The notes: generated by a model not told the origin, from the sequence alone. Shown: positions 9,858 through 21,133, counted from the stretch's first letter. The stretch is 64,000 bases of DNA from Physcia stellaris (GCA_018902385.1 JABSSW010000022.1:434001-498000); one strand, 5' to 3'. Numbers and translations: made by a program.

Positions 9858-11735
9858 TCATCCAGCACCTGCCCTGGCCTCATCTAGTCTGCTCAAAATC
9901 GCCACACCCTCCACATGTCCCGTCTGCGGAAAGAAATCGAAACCCCTCAGACTCTCAATCTCATACCTCACACGTACCCCCTCCCTCCTCGTCCCCTCCA
10001 CCAAAACCCCAACATCCCTAGCCTGCGTATGCACGTTACAACTCACGTACACCACCCTTCGAGGCGCGTACTCCAGTAGCTGCCTCAGGAAATCCGCATC
10101 ACATCCCTTCCGTGGGGGATCGATCACCACGACCGTCTCATCCGGCGGGAAGATCACAGATGCGAACAGAGCAGTGGCGTCCGCGGAGATGAATTTTGCG
10201 TTCGTGATGTCGTTTGCGAGGGCGTTGACGTGCGCGGAGCGGATGGAGGCGGCGGCGATGTCGATGCCGAGAGTATGGGTAAAGAGGGGCGAGAGGGTGA
10301 TGCTGAAGAGGCCGGAGCCGCAGTAGGCGTCGATGAGGTTCGTGATTGGTTTCTGTAATGCTGCTGCAGCTGGTACGGGGGAGGAGCGTCTGGAGCTGGT
10401 GTTTGATCTTGGGGTGTCGGTTTTGACGCTGGCTGCGGTGGAAGAAGGGCCGAGGATGTTGTCACGGATATAGGCTGTGAAGATTGAGAGGATCGAGTTG
10501 TTGTTTTGGAAGAAGGAACCGGCGGGGTTGGTAAAGATGTAATTATCAATGAACTCGGTGGAGATGGCGTTCTGGTCTGTGACGCAGGTTTTTTCTTCGA
10601 CGTAGTGGAGATGGTCCTGGGCTTCCTCTTCAGCTCCTCGAATGCGGACTAGGGATTGGGATATCGGGGGAATGACCCCATTGATCGCGGTAGAAGGGCG
10701 CTCTGACGCTACATCAATGGACTCCTGCTCTGCTTTTGAAGGCTTTGGAGTCGGCTCGCCATCCTTGGGTTTTGGACTTCGCTTCGTACTTTCTCTAAGT
10801 AGTAGCGTCGCTCCTCTCCTGAACAGCGCAATCTCATTTGCAACTCTTTCTCTCTCCTGTTTCAGACCCAATCGTACAGCGTCCGTACCGATTGGGCAGT
10901 CTTCAATATCAATGGTCTTGCGAGTACCTTTCTGCATGAATCCAATGGGCGGGACTCCGTTCCACTTGATCTCAGCATTTGCACGTCTTGCTTTCCGACT
11001 CATGATCCCAGGTGGACCATCGAAATGAGGTGTCAATTTGGTCCGATAGCCATACTGCAGTGGCGAGCTTATTGTATCGCCAATGATAGGTATGAGCTCT
11101 GGAGGCAGAGAAGAAAAATTGCGGTACGCTTTCTCCAAAATTGTCTTCTTGTGGATTAATTGTTCCTCATAGGAGAGCATCTGGAACTGACACCCAGAGC
11201 ATTTTGCAAAGTAAGGGCACTTGACGAGAGATTCATTGCGATTTGTAGCAGGCTCGATGACTTCGACAAAGTCTGTCAATGTATAATTCTCTTGGGGGAA
11301 ACAATTAATAATTTTTGCTTTGACGACGTCGCCTGGTATACTGAAGGGGACAACATAAACATGATCAGAAGTAGACGCAAGACCGAGGCCATCGCCTGTA
11401 GAAGAAATCTCAGATATCTTTACATTCATTTCGCTGAAGCGTTCTGGAGGAGAGAAACCCGGCTTCGTTCGAGGGCTCTTTTGCTCGCTTACGGTCTCAC
11501 TTTCGGATTCATCTGATAGTGACTGAGCAGAGAGCATGTGTCTGACGTCCGCGAGGAGTACCTCTTCATTTGAACCCTCTTTGATAGCCTTGGGTTTGAG
11601 TTTTTGGCGTTTGACTGGATATCCGTTCTGGAACTTCCTTTTCGCCATGATGGTAACCCTGCTTACGAATGGCCGTCGGGAGAATGGCCGGCAGACATTT
11701 ATTGACAGACTCACGACTGCTATCGACTTCCACAT
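9858..11735 (-). CDS. TRM2: tRNA (uracil-5-)-methyltransferase
   Basis: Single exon, 625 aa, close to yeast Trm2 (639 aa). Family knowledge: Trm2 makes 5-methyluridine at position 54 of tRNA using S-adenosylmethionine. Seen: a TRAM-like domain around residues 100-165 (ISEISSTGDGLGLA, VYVVPFSIPGDVVKAKI), then a Cys set CPYFAKCSGCQFQML resembling the RumA-type cluster site, the SAM-binding LIDAYCGSGLFSITL (about 465), VVVIDPPRKGCD (about 553) and the catalytic VYVSCNVHTQARD (about 583). The first 29 residues before a second Met (11,648; MAKRKFQNG) are basic and amphipathic. They could be a mitochondrial presequence, with the internal start giving a nuclear/cytosolic form. It shares a 192-bp divergent promoter with the uS5m gene. 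Confidence 0.92.
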   Translation of the reverse strand: MWKSIAVVSLSINVCRPFSRRPFVSRVTIMAKRKFQNGYPVKRQKLKPKAIKEGSNEEVLLADVRHMLSAQSLSDESESETVSEQKSPRTKPGFSPPERFSEMNVKISEISSTGDGLGLASTSDHVYVVPFSIPGDVVKAKIINCFPQENYTLTDFVEVIEPATNRNESLVKCPYFAKCSGCQFQMLSYEEQLIHKKTILEKAYRNFSSLPPELIPIIGDTISSPLQYGYRTKLTPHFDGPPGIMSRKARRANAEIKWNGVPPIGFMQKGTRKTIDIEDCPIGTDAVRLGLKQERERVANEIALFRRGATLLLRESTKRSPKPKDGEPTPKPSKAEQESIDVASERPSTAINGVIPPISQSLVRIRGAEEEAQDHLHYVEEKTCVTDQNAISTEFIDNYIFTNPAGSFFQNNNSILSIFTAYIRDNILGPSSTAASVKTDTPRSNTSSRRSSPVPAAAALQKPITNLIDAYCGSGLFSITLSPLFTHTLGIDIAAASIRSAHVNALANDITNAKFISADATALFASVIFPPDETVVVIDPPRKGCDADFLRQLLEYAPRRVVYVSCNVHTQARDVGVLVEGTRREGVRVRYEIESLRGFDFFPQTGHVEGVAILSRLDEARAGAG

Positions 11736-11927
11736 AGAGCATGTAATGGAAGAAACTTAACAACATCTGGATACTTGATTCCCAATTCTTGATTTTCGGC
11801 TAAAGTTGCCCTTCCAAGCGGTAGCCTATCATACTGGGAATCTCAAATCCACGGACCACAGCCCTCGACCTTGCTCATCGACCACCGTGGGCTGTGAGGA
11901 GATACCGAGATACTACGCACTGTCACA

Positions 11928-13227
11928 ATGAGTAGCCAGCAACCCTTCCGATCGATTATTGTGAATCTTGCAACTCCTGCGCGACGATGCCTCAGACGGC
12001 AATTTCACGCCGGTACGCCCCTTCGAGCCCGCCCATCACCAAAGCATAAGAGTGTGAAAGCCGAAGACATGGGCCTAGTATCACAGAAGGAAAGACAACC
12101 CAAGGACGTTAAGACCGTCGAGGCAGAGATACAAAGATTACCACCGATCGACGCCGACCAATTAGCAAATCCAGACACCCTAAAGCCATACTCGGAAGCG
12201 GAAAAGAAGCTCTTACAGAAGGTCTATACTCCGGAACAAATAGCGTCTATCGAAGCTGGAGAAGAAGCGATTGACCCAAAAGATCTTGAAGACCAAGCGA
12301 TAATGCGAGAGGACACAATGGGTCTACGATATTTCGATGACCTCTCTACTATTCACCCCGTCGTTGACAAGCCAATCCGAGCCCCTGAGGAAAATTATGA
12401 CACCAACATGCGCTTCAAGTCAGAAGACGAGCTGGTAGACGACTACGTAAAGTTCTTCGAGAACTCATCAGAAGAGCCAAGCATGCTTGAGTGGCAGAAG
12501 TTCCAGGACAGTCAGCGCCTTACCGTGGGGAAGGAGGAAGCGGAGCGGAACCCTCGAAGCTCGCTCGCTCCTGAGCTTCCTAAGATAGAAAGTCTTGCCA
12601 AGACCGTCGTGTCCGAGGATATTGAGCCAGCTGTGCAAAGGCTTATGCGGCAAACCGGCTACACGAGTCAGCAGATCGCAAGATTTCGAACAAAGATGCT
12701 GGTCGATCATCGTGTTGTCAACCAGACAAGGATGGGAAAACAGCAGCGCCAGTATTATCTTTGTATCGCTGGGAACGGGAGAGGGCTATTAGGGATTGGA
12801 GAAGGGAAGTCCGCCGAGCCTCAAGATGCGAAAAGGATGGCTACGCTGGCTGCGATAAGAAACATGGTACCTATACCGCGATACGAAGAGCGAACAATAT
12901 TTGGGGACGTAAAGGGTAAAGTGGCTGGGACGGAAGTAGAGCTGATGTCGAGAACACCAGGTGAGCGGCATTCATCTCGCAGGATTGAGGATATGCTGAT
13001 AAATAATAGGGTTCGGAATCCGATGTCAGCAGTATATATACGAGATGTGTAAATGCGCGGGTCTATCAGACATGGCAGCGCGGGTCTATCGATCTCGAAA
13101 TCCTATGAACACGGTCAAGGCTACGATGCAGGCATTGCTGAGCCAGCAAATACCGGAAGACGTGGCGCGAGCCAGAGGCAGAAAGCTTGTGGATGTACGG
13201 AAAGTGTACTACGCTGGGAACGTGTGA
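11928..13227 (+). CDS. MRPS5: Mitochondrial small-subunit ribosomal protein uS5m
   Basis: Two exons, 11928-12960 and 13010-13227 (416 aa), with a 49-bp intron GTGAGC...AATAG. Family knowledge: uS5m sits in the mitochondrial small ribosomal subunit. Seen: an Arg-rich presequence (LATPARRCLRRQFHAGTPLR), a long acidic mitochondrial extension to about residue 260, the S5 N-terminal RNA-binding domain (RMGKQQRQYYLCIAGNGRGL, GIGEGKSAEPQDAKRMATLA), and the S5 C-terminal domain completed by exon 2 (FGIRCQQYIYEMCKCAGLSD, ARVYRSRNPMNTVKATMQAL, RKLVDVRKVYYAGNV). The intron reading is required: without it the conserved C-terminus falls out of frame. Confidence 0.93.
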
Positions 13228-13501
13228 AACATCGGTACAACATTTGCATATAGCGTATGGAGTTCTCTGAGTATCGACTTCTTGCTTCTGCCAAACGTTG
13301 CTTTCCTTTCCCCCAGTGATTCAAGCTTTGTTTGAGCAGAGATTGTCTTTCCCATGCCCCCGGTTCCGCCTCCTTGGGGTTTCCTGTCTCTCAGACATCG
13401 CGTCGTAACCTCATATCCTCGTCACCGCATACTAGTCATTGAAGACATGGGGCGTTATATGTATGGTCTGTTTCCCTGACTGGCGACCCTCGATCACTCC
13501 T

Positions 13502-13850
13502 TTATTCCCCACCCTCATCACCATATATCTGCTGTTGCAGCACAATGCTATATACACTTGCCTTCAGCAAGGTGCACACCAAACTTGTCTTCCGCTCCAG
13601 CATCCGCAGTCCGTCAAGCACCTCGGCGGTAGGGCGATCGGCAAGGGCATTGAGTTGGGAGGACAGCTAAATCTCGGCTTGTCAGCGGACACTTTAGCTG
13701 CGGATAGGATTCTGGCTGAGGGCGTTGAGAAAGGGCATGGGTGTGTACTTTGTTCAGATTATCCAGAAGAAGAGCGTATTCGTCAAGCACTTCTTGCTCG
13801 AGGGGCGTGCAAGATGGGGCGTTTGTCGTAGTAGAGACTGTATCGGCCAT
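13502..13850 (-). CDS. DAD3: DASH/Dam1 complex subunit Dad3
   Basis: Two exons, 13850-13749 and 13666-13502, giving 88 aa; the intron is GTACAC...TTTAG with phase 0. Seen: the family signature TPLEQEVLDEYALLLDNLNK at the end of exon 1, continued in exon 2 by LSSQLNALADRPTAEVLDGL and RMLERKTSLVCTLLKASVYS. Family knowledge: Dad3 is one of ten subunits of the DASH ring that couples kinetochores to microtubule plus ends in fungi. Length and the almost entirely helical pattern fit. It is convergent with the uS5m gene. Confidence 0.9.
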
Positions 13851-14915
13851 TGCGCGGAGGCAATGAATGTAGCTATGGCGAGCGCAGTGACCTTCTAGCC
13901 GCTAGCATCGTGTGGGATGGTGAACGATACCTGTCACTTTCTCAGCTTCATGGCATACGGCTATAATCGAAAACAACGTTAATTATTAGCACCCAGCTGT
14001 CTGTTCCCGGTCACGTGAGCGGCTACTTTACGCGTATCCAAGGCTAAATTAGGGACGTCATGTCATGAAGTGTGGAGCACAGGGCAGTCTTTGGTGAAGA
14101 TGCAGGACATTTCTTATCCACCTCCAGCTCTACGTACGCTGGATCAAAATGATAATTCATCATCCCCTTCAAGGCGAGGGATTCGACGGCCGATGTGAAG
14201 TAATGGGTTCACAATATGGGCTAGTTCGTCTAGCTTTTGTGCTCTCTCTCGGTGCCTTCAAAACCTTTGTTTGATATCAACCTGAGCAACTCACCACGTC
14301 GTCATGAGATGTCTCCAAGCTCTTGCCTCCGGTATTCATATCGATGGTCACCCAAGAAAAGGCCTACGGAGATAAGGCTCGAATGCCAACGGATACGCAT
14401 GTGCTGCAGTCGTGTAGCTCCTTCCAAAGACTTGTTTGGAGATCCTTTGTAAGGCTGCTATATCAGGATTGTGGACTTTTAATGTATGATTCACGCCTTC
14501 GATTGTTGTCTATAAGCAGTCATCGTTATAAGCATCAGGTTACTCCTTTGAAGCAAATTATCCAGTCTATTTTCCTTTAGTACTGTGAAAATCGCAACAA
14601 GAGATTATGAAGATGCGAATTGAATGAAGCTACTACCTTTACCCTGTCGCGAACTGTGGGATCGGCTGTGGCTGTTAGAGACTATATAGAGTTCACCGTT
14701 CTCATGTTTTGGTTCTATCCACTACGCATTTACTTCCATCACCGGTGGACTACCTTGCGACACGGATGAGCTAAGTGAAGGTCTGTTCGACACATCCAGA
14801 GCGCTCGACCGCCTCTGCAGGGAGTAGTTCTTCCCTCAAATTGAAAGAGTAATTCTTGTTCCTCTCGAATGGTTACCTCGTTCCCATAACCTTACAAGAA
14901 CAGTACTACCATATT
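13851..14915. other. Gene-poor region
   Basis: About 1.1 kb with only short, unremarkable frames on either strand. A CACGTG E-box lies near 14,013 in the likely Dad3 upstream region. I see no repeat or RNA gene. Confidence 0.4.
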
Positions 14916-15816
14916 ATGGACTCAAACCACCATAAAGGTAAAACGGGGAGCAGTATGAATAATATTCTACTTGATTTGAAGCCTCGCGGGATGCATATCC
15001 CCCTGACTGCCAGCCTTTGGTCGATCCGCTTCCCGGTATGTGAAATTAGTCAACCTGTTTTATAGAGGAGCTGAAGCTACGGATACCCGACTATGCGCAG
15101 TGTCCAAAGAACAGGAGTCTACAGACAATACTGACTTTAGCCTAGACTTCAAACCTGGCAACATTGAAGCTACCTTGGCTTCGCTCCAGCCGAAGAAATG
15201 CTGGGTACCAACATTCTTACTCATAGATGTAGGGAGTGGTCTGACCGAAGTAGCATGACATTCCGGCAGCCGGGGCCAAGTCTCCAGCATTGAAAATCAT
15301 CAAAAAGCCCACGAGTGCCGCCGTCAGTACTCGACGTTGGAAATAAGAGAGTGACTCTAACCGTGGCAGGATGGGATTCCCTCATCCACTGAACATAGCG
15401 AACACACTGCGAGTACCACCGCAAGCACGCGCCGGCACCTCGAAAATCTAGGTCTAGCTTCTGTTCGGGGTGACGGCTCTGGCTTTCTAGAGGTAAATGT
15501 AGTTCCTGTATTGCTACCTACTGTTCTACATCTACGCTGCCATGGCACTAGCATCTGCTAATCGATCTGTGAATCGTACCACGTTCATTTGATGGCTGCG
15601 TTCCCCTGTTGCTTATCAGGAGACTCAGACTAACTGTTTCTGGGAACACAGATTGACGGTATGACACCCGAAGCGAGATTAAAGATGCGCGTGGCAAATG
15701 AACGAGTCAGGAGTGAGGCTGCGAGAGAGGAAAGAATACTGAATGAGAACATCGAGAAGTTGAAGAGAAAGATTGTAGAGGCGGAGGCTAAAGGGGCCAA
15801 AAACTCGAGCTCGTAG
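14916..15816 (+). CDS. Candidate four-exon gene of unknown function with a C-terminal charged helix
   Basis: Candidate model: exons 14916-15035, 15115-15228, 15370-15492 and 15652-15816, all joined in phase 0 (173 aa). The introns have GT...AG borders. The last exon is the most protein-like part: MTPEARLKMRVANERV followed by alternating Glu/Lys/Arg positions, which would form a coiled-coil-like helix ending KGAKNSSS. I recognise no family, and the first exons are weaker than the last. The second exon start is the least certain boundary. It could instead be the 3' remnant of a decayed gene. Confidence 0.35.
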
Positions 15817-16090
15817 CTATGAGCAATCCATAGAACTTTCGCGCTCAACACAATCTTCCCGAGTCAGGGTTGACCATCCAACGCTCCGCCAAAACTGTGA
15901 AGTCCCTTAGCGTGTGTTCACTTCACCAGTGATTACCCGGCATTTGTCACTGAATACTAATGACTTGACCCTTTGTCACATGTTAAACTTCTTTGTCTAT
16001 TGTACTTCCATTTCCAAATCTCAACATCTTTGGCAACCACACATTTGTTCATATATTACTCGTAGACTTATATATTCTTTAAACATACTG

Positions 16091-16229
16091 TAATGCTAGA
16101 GCAGGACGCAGTCGTGGAGGCTGTTTGGAAGGAGCGGATCCCACTGGGGCTTACACGGAGTAATGCAAGGGCAGGGCAGCCAGTCGTGACGGCTATAAAA
16201 GAGCGGATCCCACTGGGGACTTTGTGGCT
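16091..16229. repeat. Imperfect tandem duplication, unit about 70 bp
   Basis: Two adjacent units begin TAATGC at 16,091 and 16,161. They share AGTCGTG and GAGCGGATCCCACTGGGG at matching offsets, with scattered substitutions. The second unit runs directly into the 23-bp array. Confidence 0.7.
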
Positions 16230-16243
16230 TACATACATACCGA

Positions 16244-16335
16244 GGGGTTTGTGGGTAACATGCTGAGGGGTCTGTGATTTACATGCTGAGGGTTTTGTGG
16301 TTTACATGCTGAGGATTATGTGGTCTACATACTGA
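16244..16335. repeat. 23-bp minisatellite, four consecutive units
   Basis: Units start at 16,244, 16,267, 16,290 and 16,313, each 23 bp with consensus GGGGTTTGTGGTTTACATGC followed by TGA. A degenerate unit precedes the array (ACTTTGTGGCTTACATACAT). There are no spacers between units, so this is a direct tandem array. Confidence 0.85.
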
Positions 16336-17165
16336 GGGATATCTACCATAGCATCTTCATGATGCAAAGCGCTTCATTTTGGTGTTGCAATACCTAATTT
16401 TTGGAACCTACTCAGCGCTTTGTGCGCTGCCCTATTTTTTTTTCATCGATGCTACGGCTTGCTCCGTGGCATTGAAGAAGGATGAGGCAACAATATGATC
16501 GATACAAATTACTCCCAAATCTCATATAAGGGGCACAGAGCGCCCATGTCGGGGTCTCGTTTGCTGAAATGATGAGGCTTCTTTGTAAGAGAGTGATCAG
16601 AGCATCACGATGCTTTCATTTCGCCATCAACATCAATCGAAGTGGCAGTCATGGCCTGATCTCTTTTGACAGAGAGCCTTAGAGTATCTCGGGCCAGAGC
16701 TTTGCATAAGTCTCGTCACACTTCATCTGTCAATCAATTGGCGTCAACAAGTCGGTGAAGTACTAAAAGTCTGGCTCTTGGAAGCTAGGCTTACTTGCTC
16801 TTTAGGCAATTTCTAAAGGTCATTGATGCAGATGTAGAGCATCCTACAATTGATGTAGCAATTCCTCGATTCCGGATTTAGTGTGCTGTATGAGTGGAAC
16901 GCTAATGCAAGGAATGATGTAGTCAATCAAATCAACTGGCCAAACGAATCTCTGTTTCCTTCTCTTCTCCTTATTTCCTAGAGGTGTAGTTCAGTAAGAT
17001 GGGAAGCAAAAACTACTGGGGAGTGGCTAACGTAATTCTACATTGCAATTGACAGACATTTTCGCAGGAACATATTCGGATATCGACCTTTTTAACAGGA
17101 TTCGAATGTATGCGCATCACTAATACTCTACCGTTAATAATTCGAAGGCAAAGAACTTGCTTACC

Positions 17166-18382
17166 ATGGGAAACGCTCGCCAAGTGATTGCGTTGGCCGG
17201 GGTTGGGGATTTAGGCCGTTATGTGTGCGAAGAGCTTCACGCGTCCCCGGACTTCGATGCCATCGTATTGACTCGGGCGGTAAGCCACCTCCCCTAATAT
17301 CTACAAAAAGAGATTCAAAATGGTCTACCATCTGAGATCTATAGCATACCCAACCGCCATGGTTCAAGAGCAAGCAAATCCGCACCTTCACAACCGATTA
17401 CTCGACCGCTTCCGTCCTATCGGTCCTAGACTCCACAAAAGCGACGACATTAATCTCTTTCATCAATCTCTTCGATGCTAGCTACATCGCAGTTCATACC
17501 GCGCTTCTGAAGGCCTGCCAGCAATCCACGACCTGCAAGCGACTCATTCCATCAGAGTGGGCTGGTGACATTGAAACCTATCCCTTAAAGCCAGGCTCCT
17601 ATGCCACGACCCGTGAACCATTTCGGCAAATCCTCAAAGCTCAAACCGAGGTCGCGTGGACGTTGTTCAACGTTGGCTGGCTGGCTGACTACTTCTTGCC
17701 GGTTTCGAAAACGTACATGAAGCCTATTCCTGACAAGTTTCCCTTGATTATTGATGAGTGGAAGGCTTGCATCCGGGGGAGCGGGGATGAGGTGCAGAGC
17801 TGGACTTGTGGTAGAGATGTGGGCAAAGCGGTGGTCGAGTTGTGCAAAGCCGTAGACTGGGTAAGTTGGCCAATATTTGGTAGAGCAAGAGGACTGCAGT
17901 TCTTGCTTCTTTGGTGCCTGCTTGCTCTCACCTCTCGTATAATTGTCAGTTGTGGAACGCCGTCGCTAAAGATTATAGGAACAAATAACCTACGTTGCGG
18001 GTGAATGGAGTTCGTTCAATGCCGCGGTTGAAGTGCTGGAGAAGATGTACGGTTGGTGCTGTCCTTACTGATGTTAAAAATATTGCAGACAGTGTTTATG
18101 GAAGAGATATTTCATTGCTAAGAGATGTCTCAAATAGACAAGCCCATGCCACGGACTCGAAAACCCTGGGAGGATACTCAACGCGTGCTTGATGCGTATA
18201 CAGACAGGGACGATGTCACGGATGAGCTGGACATCGCACAAATAGAGGAGGTGATGGTCTTGAGCTGCTTAGCATGTCCCAAGGAGAAAACGCTCAGGCA
18301 GCGAGAGAAGTATTTTTCCAATGTACACTTTCGGGGTCTTGAGGAACTTCTTCGGTACGCGAATGCAGTGGAATTTGTGTGA
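17166..18382 (+). CDS. NmrA-like / isoflavone-reductase-like NAD(P)-binding protein
   Basis: Exons 17166-17279, 17345-17860, 17979-18051 and about 18123-18382 (about 320 aa). The first two introns have strong sites; the last donor (GTTGGT) and acceptor are weaker, so the exon 3/4 join is provisional, although the sum is in frame. Seen: a Rossmann start VIALAGVGDLGRYVCEEL (GxGxxG), then KRLIPSEWAGD, which is typical of the atypical short-chain dehydrogenase NmrA/PCBER group, a mid-part TYVAGEWSSFNAAVE-like segment, and the C-terminal PKEKTLRQREKYF...VHFRGLEELL that closes this fungal family. Family knowledge: members are redox sensors or reductases of secondary metabolism. The substrate is unknown. 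Confidence 0.78.
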
Positions 18383-18538
18383 GTAAGAAACTTTGAAGGA
18401 GGACTGTAAACTTGCCACGCATGTAACGAGGACAGCACTGAGCTTTTGTGGAAGACAGTTGTCAGATCTGTTCGCAGTGTTCGTCATTGCTGGTGGTGAA
18501 CTCGCTGTCTCTGTCCTTCAACTGGAGTATCGCTGAAG

Positions 18539-19251
18539 TCATTCAATACCTTTTCTCCGACCAGCTCCACTCTCCTCAACCTTGACTTCTTTCGCTATCG
18601 CTTCTTGTCCTCTCTCTTGACCAGCCTCTTCAGGAAACCACTCCTCAGCCTCCGGCCACTCCCCCCCACCAAATTCAATCGTCTCGACCCAAGTCCCCTT
18701 GACCCCTTGAGGCCCCTCAAAGAACATGAATGTGCTCCCTTCCATCCAAGTCCCACTCTGAACCATACTGTACCCTCTTTCATCAAATTTCTTCACCCTT
18801 TCCTCCATTGGGATCCCATTGCAGTCATACGCAACATGATGCAATCCCCCTCCTCCTTCGCTCCCAGCGGTTGCATGTGAAGCCAAATAATCTGCGAAGA
18901 TTGACGGGCCGGAGACCGGCTGAATGACTTCATAGGTTATATTGCTGGGCGGCAGGGAGGCATAGCAGAACTTGATGGTGTAAGCGCTGGGACGGCCGCG
19001 GTAGGTTTGATTCGTGGTATTCTCGGGGGAGCAGGTGTAGACACGCCAGGGCCCGACGCCGAGGGCCGTGAGAGCCTGGATGGTTGTGCGGTAGGATGGT
19101 GTTACCTGATTAGGAGTAGTAATAAGCGTGGGTCTTTATTGGCATTCGATGTTAATTGGACGAAGGAGAAAGAGAGGGGAAGCCTGACGATACAGATCTC
19201 GATTGGGTTTCCGAGGAAGGATGGAGCGAGTGAGAGGCTTGTGGACGCCAT
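18539..19251 (-). CDS. VOC (glyoxalase/dioxygenase-fold) protein
   Basis: Two exons, 19251-19189 and 19105-18539 (209 aa), joined in phase 0. The intron is GTCAGG...ATCAG. Seen: the first beta-alpha module PIEICIVTPSYRTTIQALTA and LGVGPWRVYTCSPEN, then TYRGRPSAYTIKFCYA, and the second half GGGLHHVAYDCNGIPMEERV with GTWMEGSTFMFFEGP. Candidate metal ligands are the His pair in LHHVAYD and a Glu in MFFEGP. Family knowledge: fungal proteins of this pattern are annotated glyoxalase/bleomycin-resistance/dioxygenase; the reactions are mostly untested. The tail is acidic and Lys/Glu-rich, probably disordered. Confidence 0.75.
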
Positions 19252-20014
19252 ACATACGGTGGATAATGGGTGCAGAGATAGCTCTTGTCTTCAGGTTGCC
19301 CTCCTGTGATTCCAAAAGTTAGGGAGGATCGCTGAAGCAATTTGATGGGCTAGTGACAGCCATCTTCGACCCCGATCCCCCATTCGACTGTCTCATAGGG
19401 CCAAGTGAGCGATGGCCATTGCCAGCAGCAGGGACGTAGGGAAACAACTTAGCCGCACCTCATACCTACCAGCCACTGCGTAAAGAAAGCCAGCCTTGCA
19501 GCTCACCAGTACACTCGGTAGCGACGAGGTAGTCTAGTGAAGCAATAAACGTACTAGCCCCCACACAGTAAGCGCTACTAGCGGTCCTTTTCGGCCGCAC
19601 TGCTAAAACAGATCTCTTCTCATTTCTCACCCCTAATGTAGTGATCCTCCTGTGTATCCGTACCTCCTCAACCGAAAGCGTCCTCGTCTGGCCACCGAAT
19701 ACTATGTCCGTGCGGCAAAGAACACTGCAGTCTGCAGCTAATGTATCATTGCAGTGCCCGGCTACTAGTCTATCATGCACGAAAACTCCTGCGCGTTTGC
19801 TAGATATCTTCAGGCTTTGGAAATTTACCAAACGATAACCTGTGACCACTCGTCCTGGACAAGCTCGAGTGCCAGAACCTGATGGAAATAAGGTTGGCCG
19901 AGTAGGGAAAAACTCAATTCCAAAGCCACACTCATGTGCATCATTGTTCGCAGCCCAAAGTCGAGCAACCTTGACCATCAAATATCATCTTACGGAGGTA
20001 ATGCCGTCCCATAC
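19252..20014. other. Intergenic region with an unsupported 171-codon ORF
   Basis: A minus-strand open frame of 171 codons (19981-19466) is longer than chance would usually give at this composition. I see no family pattern or membrane or repeat structure in it, and I could not extend it through introns. It lies just downstream of the sulfotransferase-like gene on the same strand and may be 3' UTR. Confidence 0.3.
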
Positions 20015-21074
20015 TCAATTTTGTCCGAGGCAAGTGGACCTTACGAAATACCGCATCCCCCACCACATCCTGCCGCTTCTTACAGACAAGCTTCTGATCA
20101 TGAGTTGTGCCGCGAAGCTCAAAGTTGCCACCATACAGCCAACTTGCAGGCCCCTCAAAGCTACAGCTCGCACCCTCGATGCCGCATTCTTTCTCATGAC
20201 CGAGAGGAAATTGTCACCGTCATTCACCCTCGGATAGGGTTCCTCTGGTATTGGAACTTTCAGGAAGGCACACAGTTGGTGCCACCCATCACCTAGCTGC
20301 ATCTCCAAAACATCTCTCCCGTGCGTCCTTGCGCACAGTCTTACTTCTTCATAATGCTTTTTCATAGCGTCTCTACCGTTTTTCTCGATATCGTCGTCAA
20401 AGATACACTGCCAAATCTTGACGCGCATCGAGTGAGTAAGGCCTGTATCCCAATCGAAGTATTGGAGGACGTTGTGAAGCCAATAAAGGCGGGACTGGAG
20501 GATTGTCTGTGAAGCAGATGTGTACCAGGATTCTGGGTCTCGATTTGTGAGAATGATTTTCGCGGAAGGGTAGGTAAGAATTAGGTCCGTGGCGAAGGCG
20601 ATGGCAGGTATGTCAGAGACAGACTGTCTCCGTAAGCCGCTTTCTCGATGGTATCTCAGTGGAAAGTCCAAAGCAATCATGACGGGAAACCGGGGATGCT
20701 TGGGCGAATTACCCCGTATTTGCCCAGCAATCGATCCCAATCTTCTCTTCCGAAAATCTTCCCTTTACCGTCATACTTTGCTTCCAATGCCTTCTGCCAC
20801 TCCGCACAATCTTGTGGATGCTCATGAATAGCAGTATACATATGGTAGCACGGGCCATGGCCAAGCTGCTCTAAAGCTTTCTGAATAGCTGATGGCACAT
20901 TAGCTTCGCCTGTATAAGAGGTGAGAGCAAGAAGCTACAGCTTGTTCCGGTTCTAGGATATCCTAAGACCAGCACTCCCATTGGGACTGTCCGATGGTGT
21001 TGCTGCGGCGGCTCATTCTTCAGAGGAATGCAGCGCTCTGAGATGCATCCTTTGTCCTCGACTGACTCCTGCAT
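20015..21074 (-). CDS. P-loop sulfotransferase-like protein (fungal family) with a C-terminal hydrophobic segment
   Basis: Three exons on the minus strand, 21074-20939, 20909-20713 and 20623-20015 (313 aa); all phases agree. Seen: MGVLVLGYPRTGTS, the PAPS-binding P-loop-like motif, then GHGPCYHMYTAIHEHPQDC, and SDIPAIAFATDLILTYPSAK before IILTNRDPESWYTS, which fits the 3'-phosphate-binding Arg/Ser motif. Near the end come MQLGDGWHQLCAFLKVPIPE and a hydrophobic stretch (about residues 265-285) that could anchor it in a membrane. Family knowledge: these fungal proteins are annotated as sulfotransferase-fold, but activity is rarely shown. A TATA-like run (21,134-21,141) about 60 bp upstream of the ATG supports the start. 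It is divergent from the ASST gene. Confidence 0.82.
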
Positions 21075-21133
21075 TTCTTGGTCTGTCCACTCGAGGATCT
21101 ATGATAATTTCTGGGGGCCGGAACATGATCTCA

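Larger units (their letters stand above)
15817..17165. other. Intergenic region with repeats
   Basis: No coding frame is supported. It contains an imperfect 70-bp tandem duplication and a 23-bp minisatellite (listed separately). The right end is the presumed promoter of the NmrA-like gene. Confidence 0.45.

Noticed and set aside
10154-10549. 131-codon minus-strand ORF, Ser/Pro/Thr-rich
   Set aside because: It is another frame of the Trm2 gene, over its SAM-binding region.
13439-13831. 130-codon plus-strand ORF
   Set aside because: It lies antisense to the two Dad3 exons, which carry the recognisable family signature.
16244-16335. CRISPR-like array of 23-bp repeats
   Set aside because: The units are directly adjacent with no spacers, and the genes around it have introns, so it is a eukaryotic minisatellite.
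19466-19981. 171-codon minus-strand ORF as a gene
   Set aside because: No family pattern, no supporting splice structure, mixed composition; kept only as a note in the intergenic entry.
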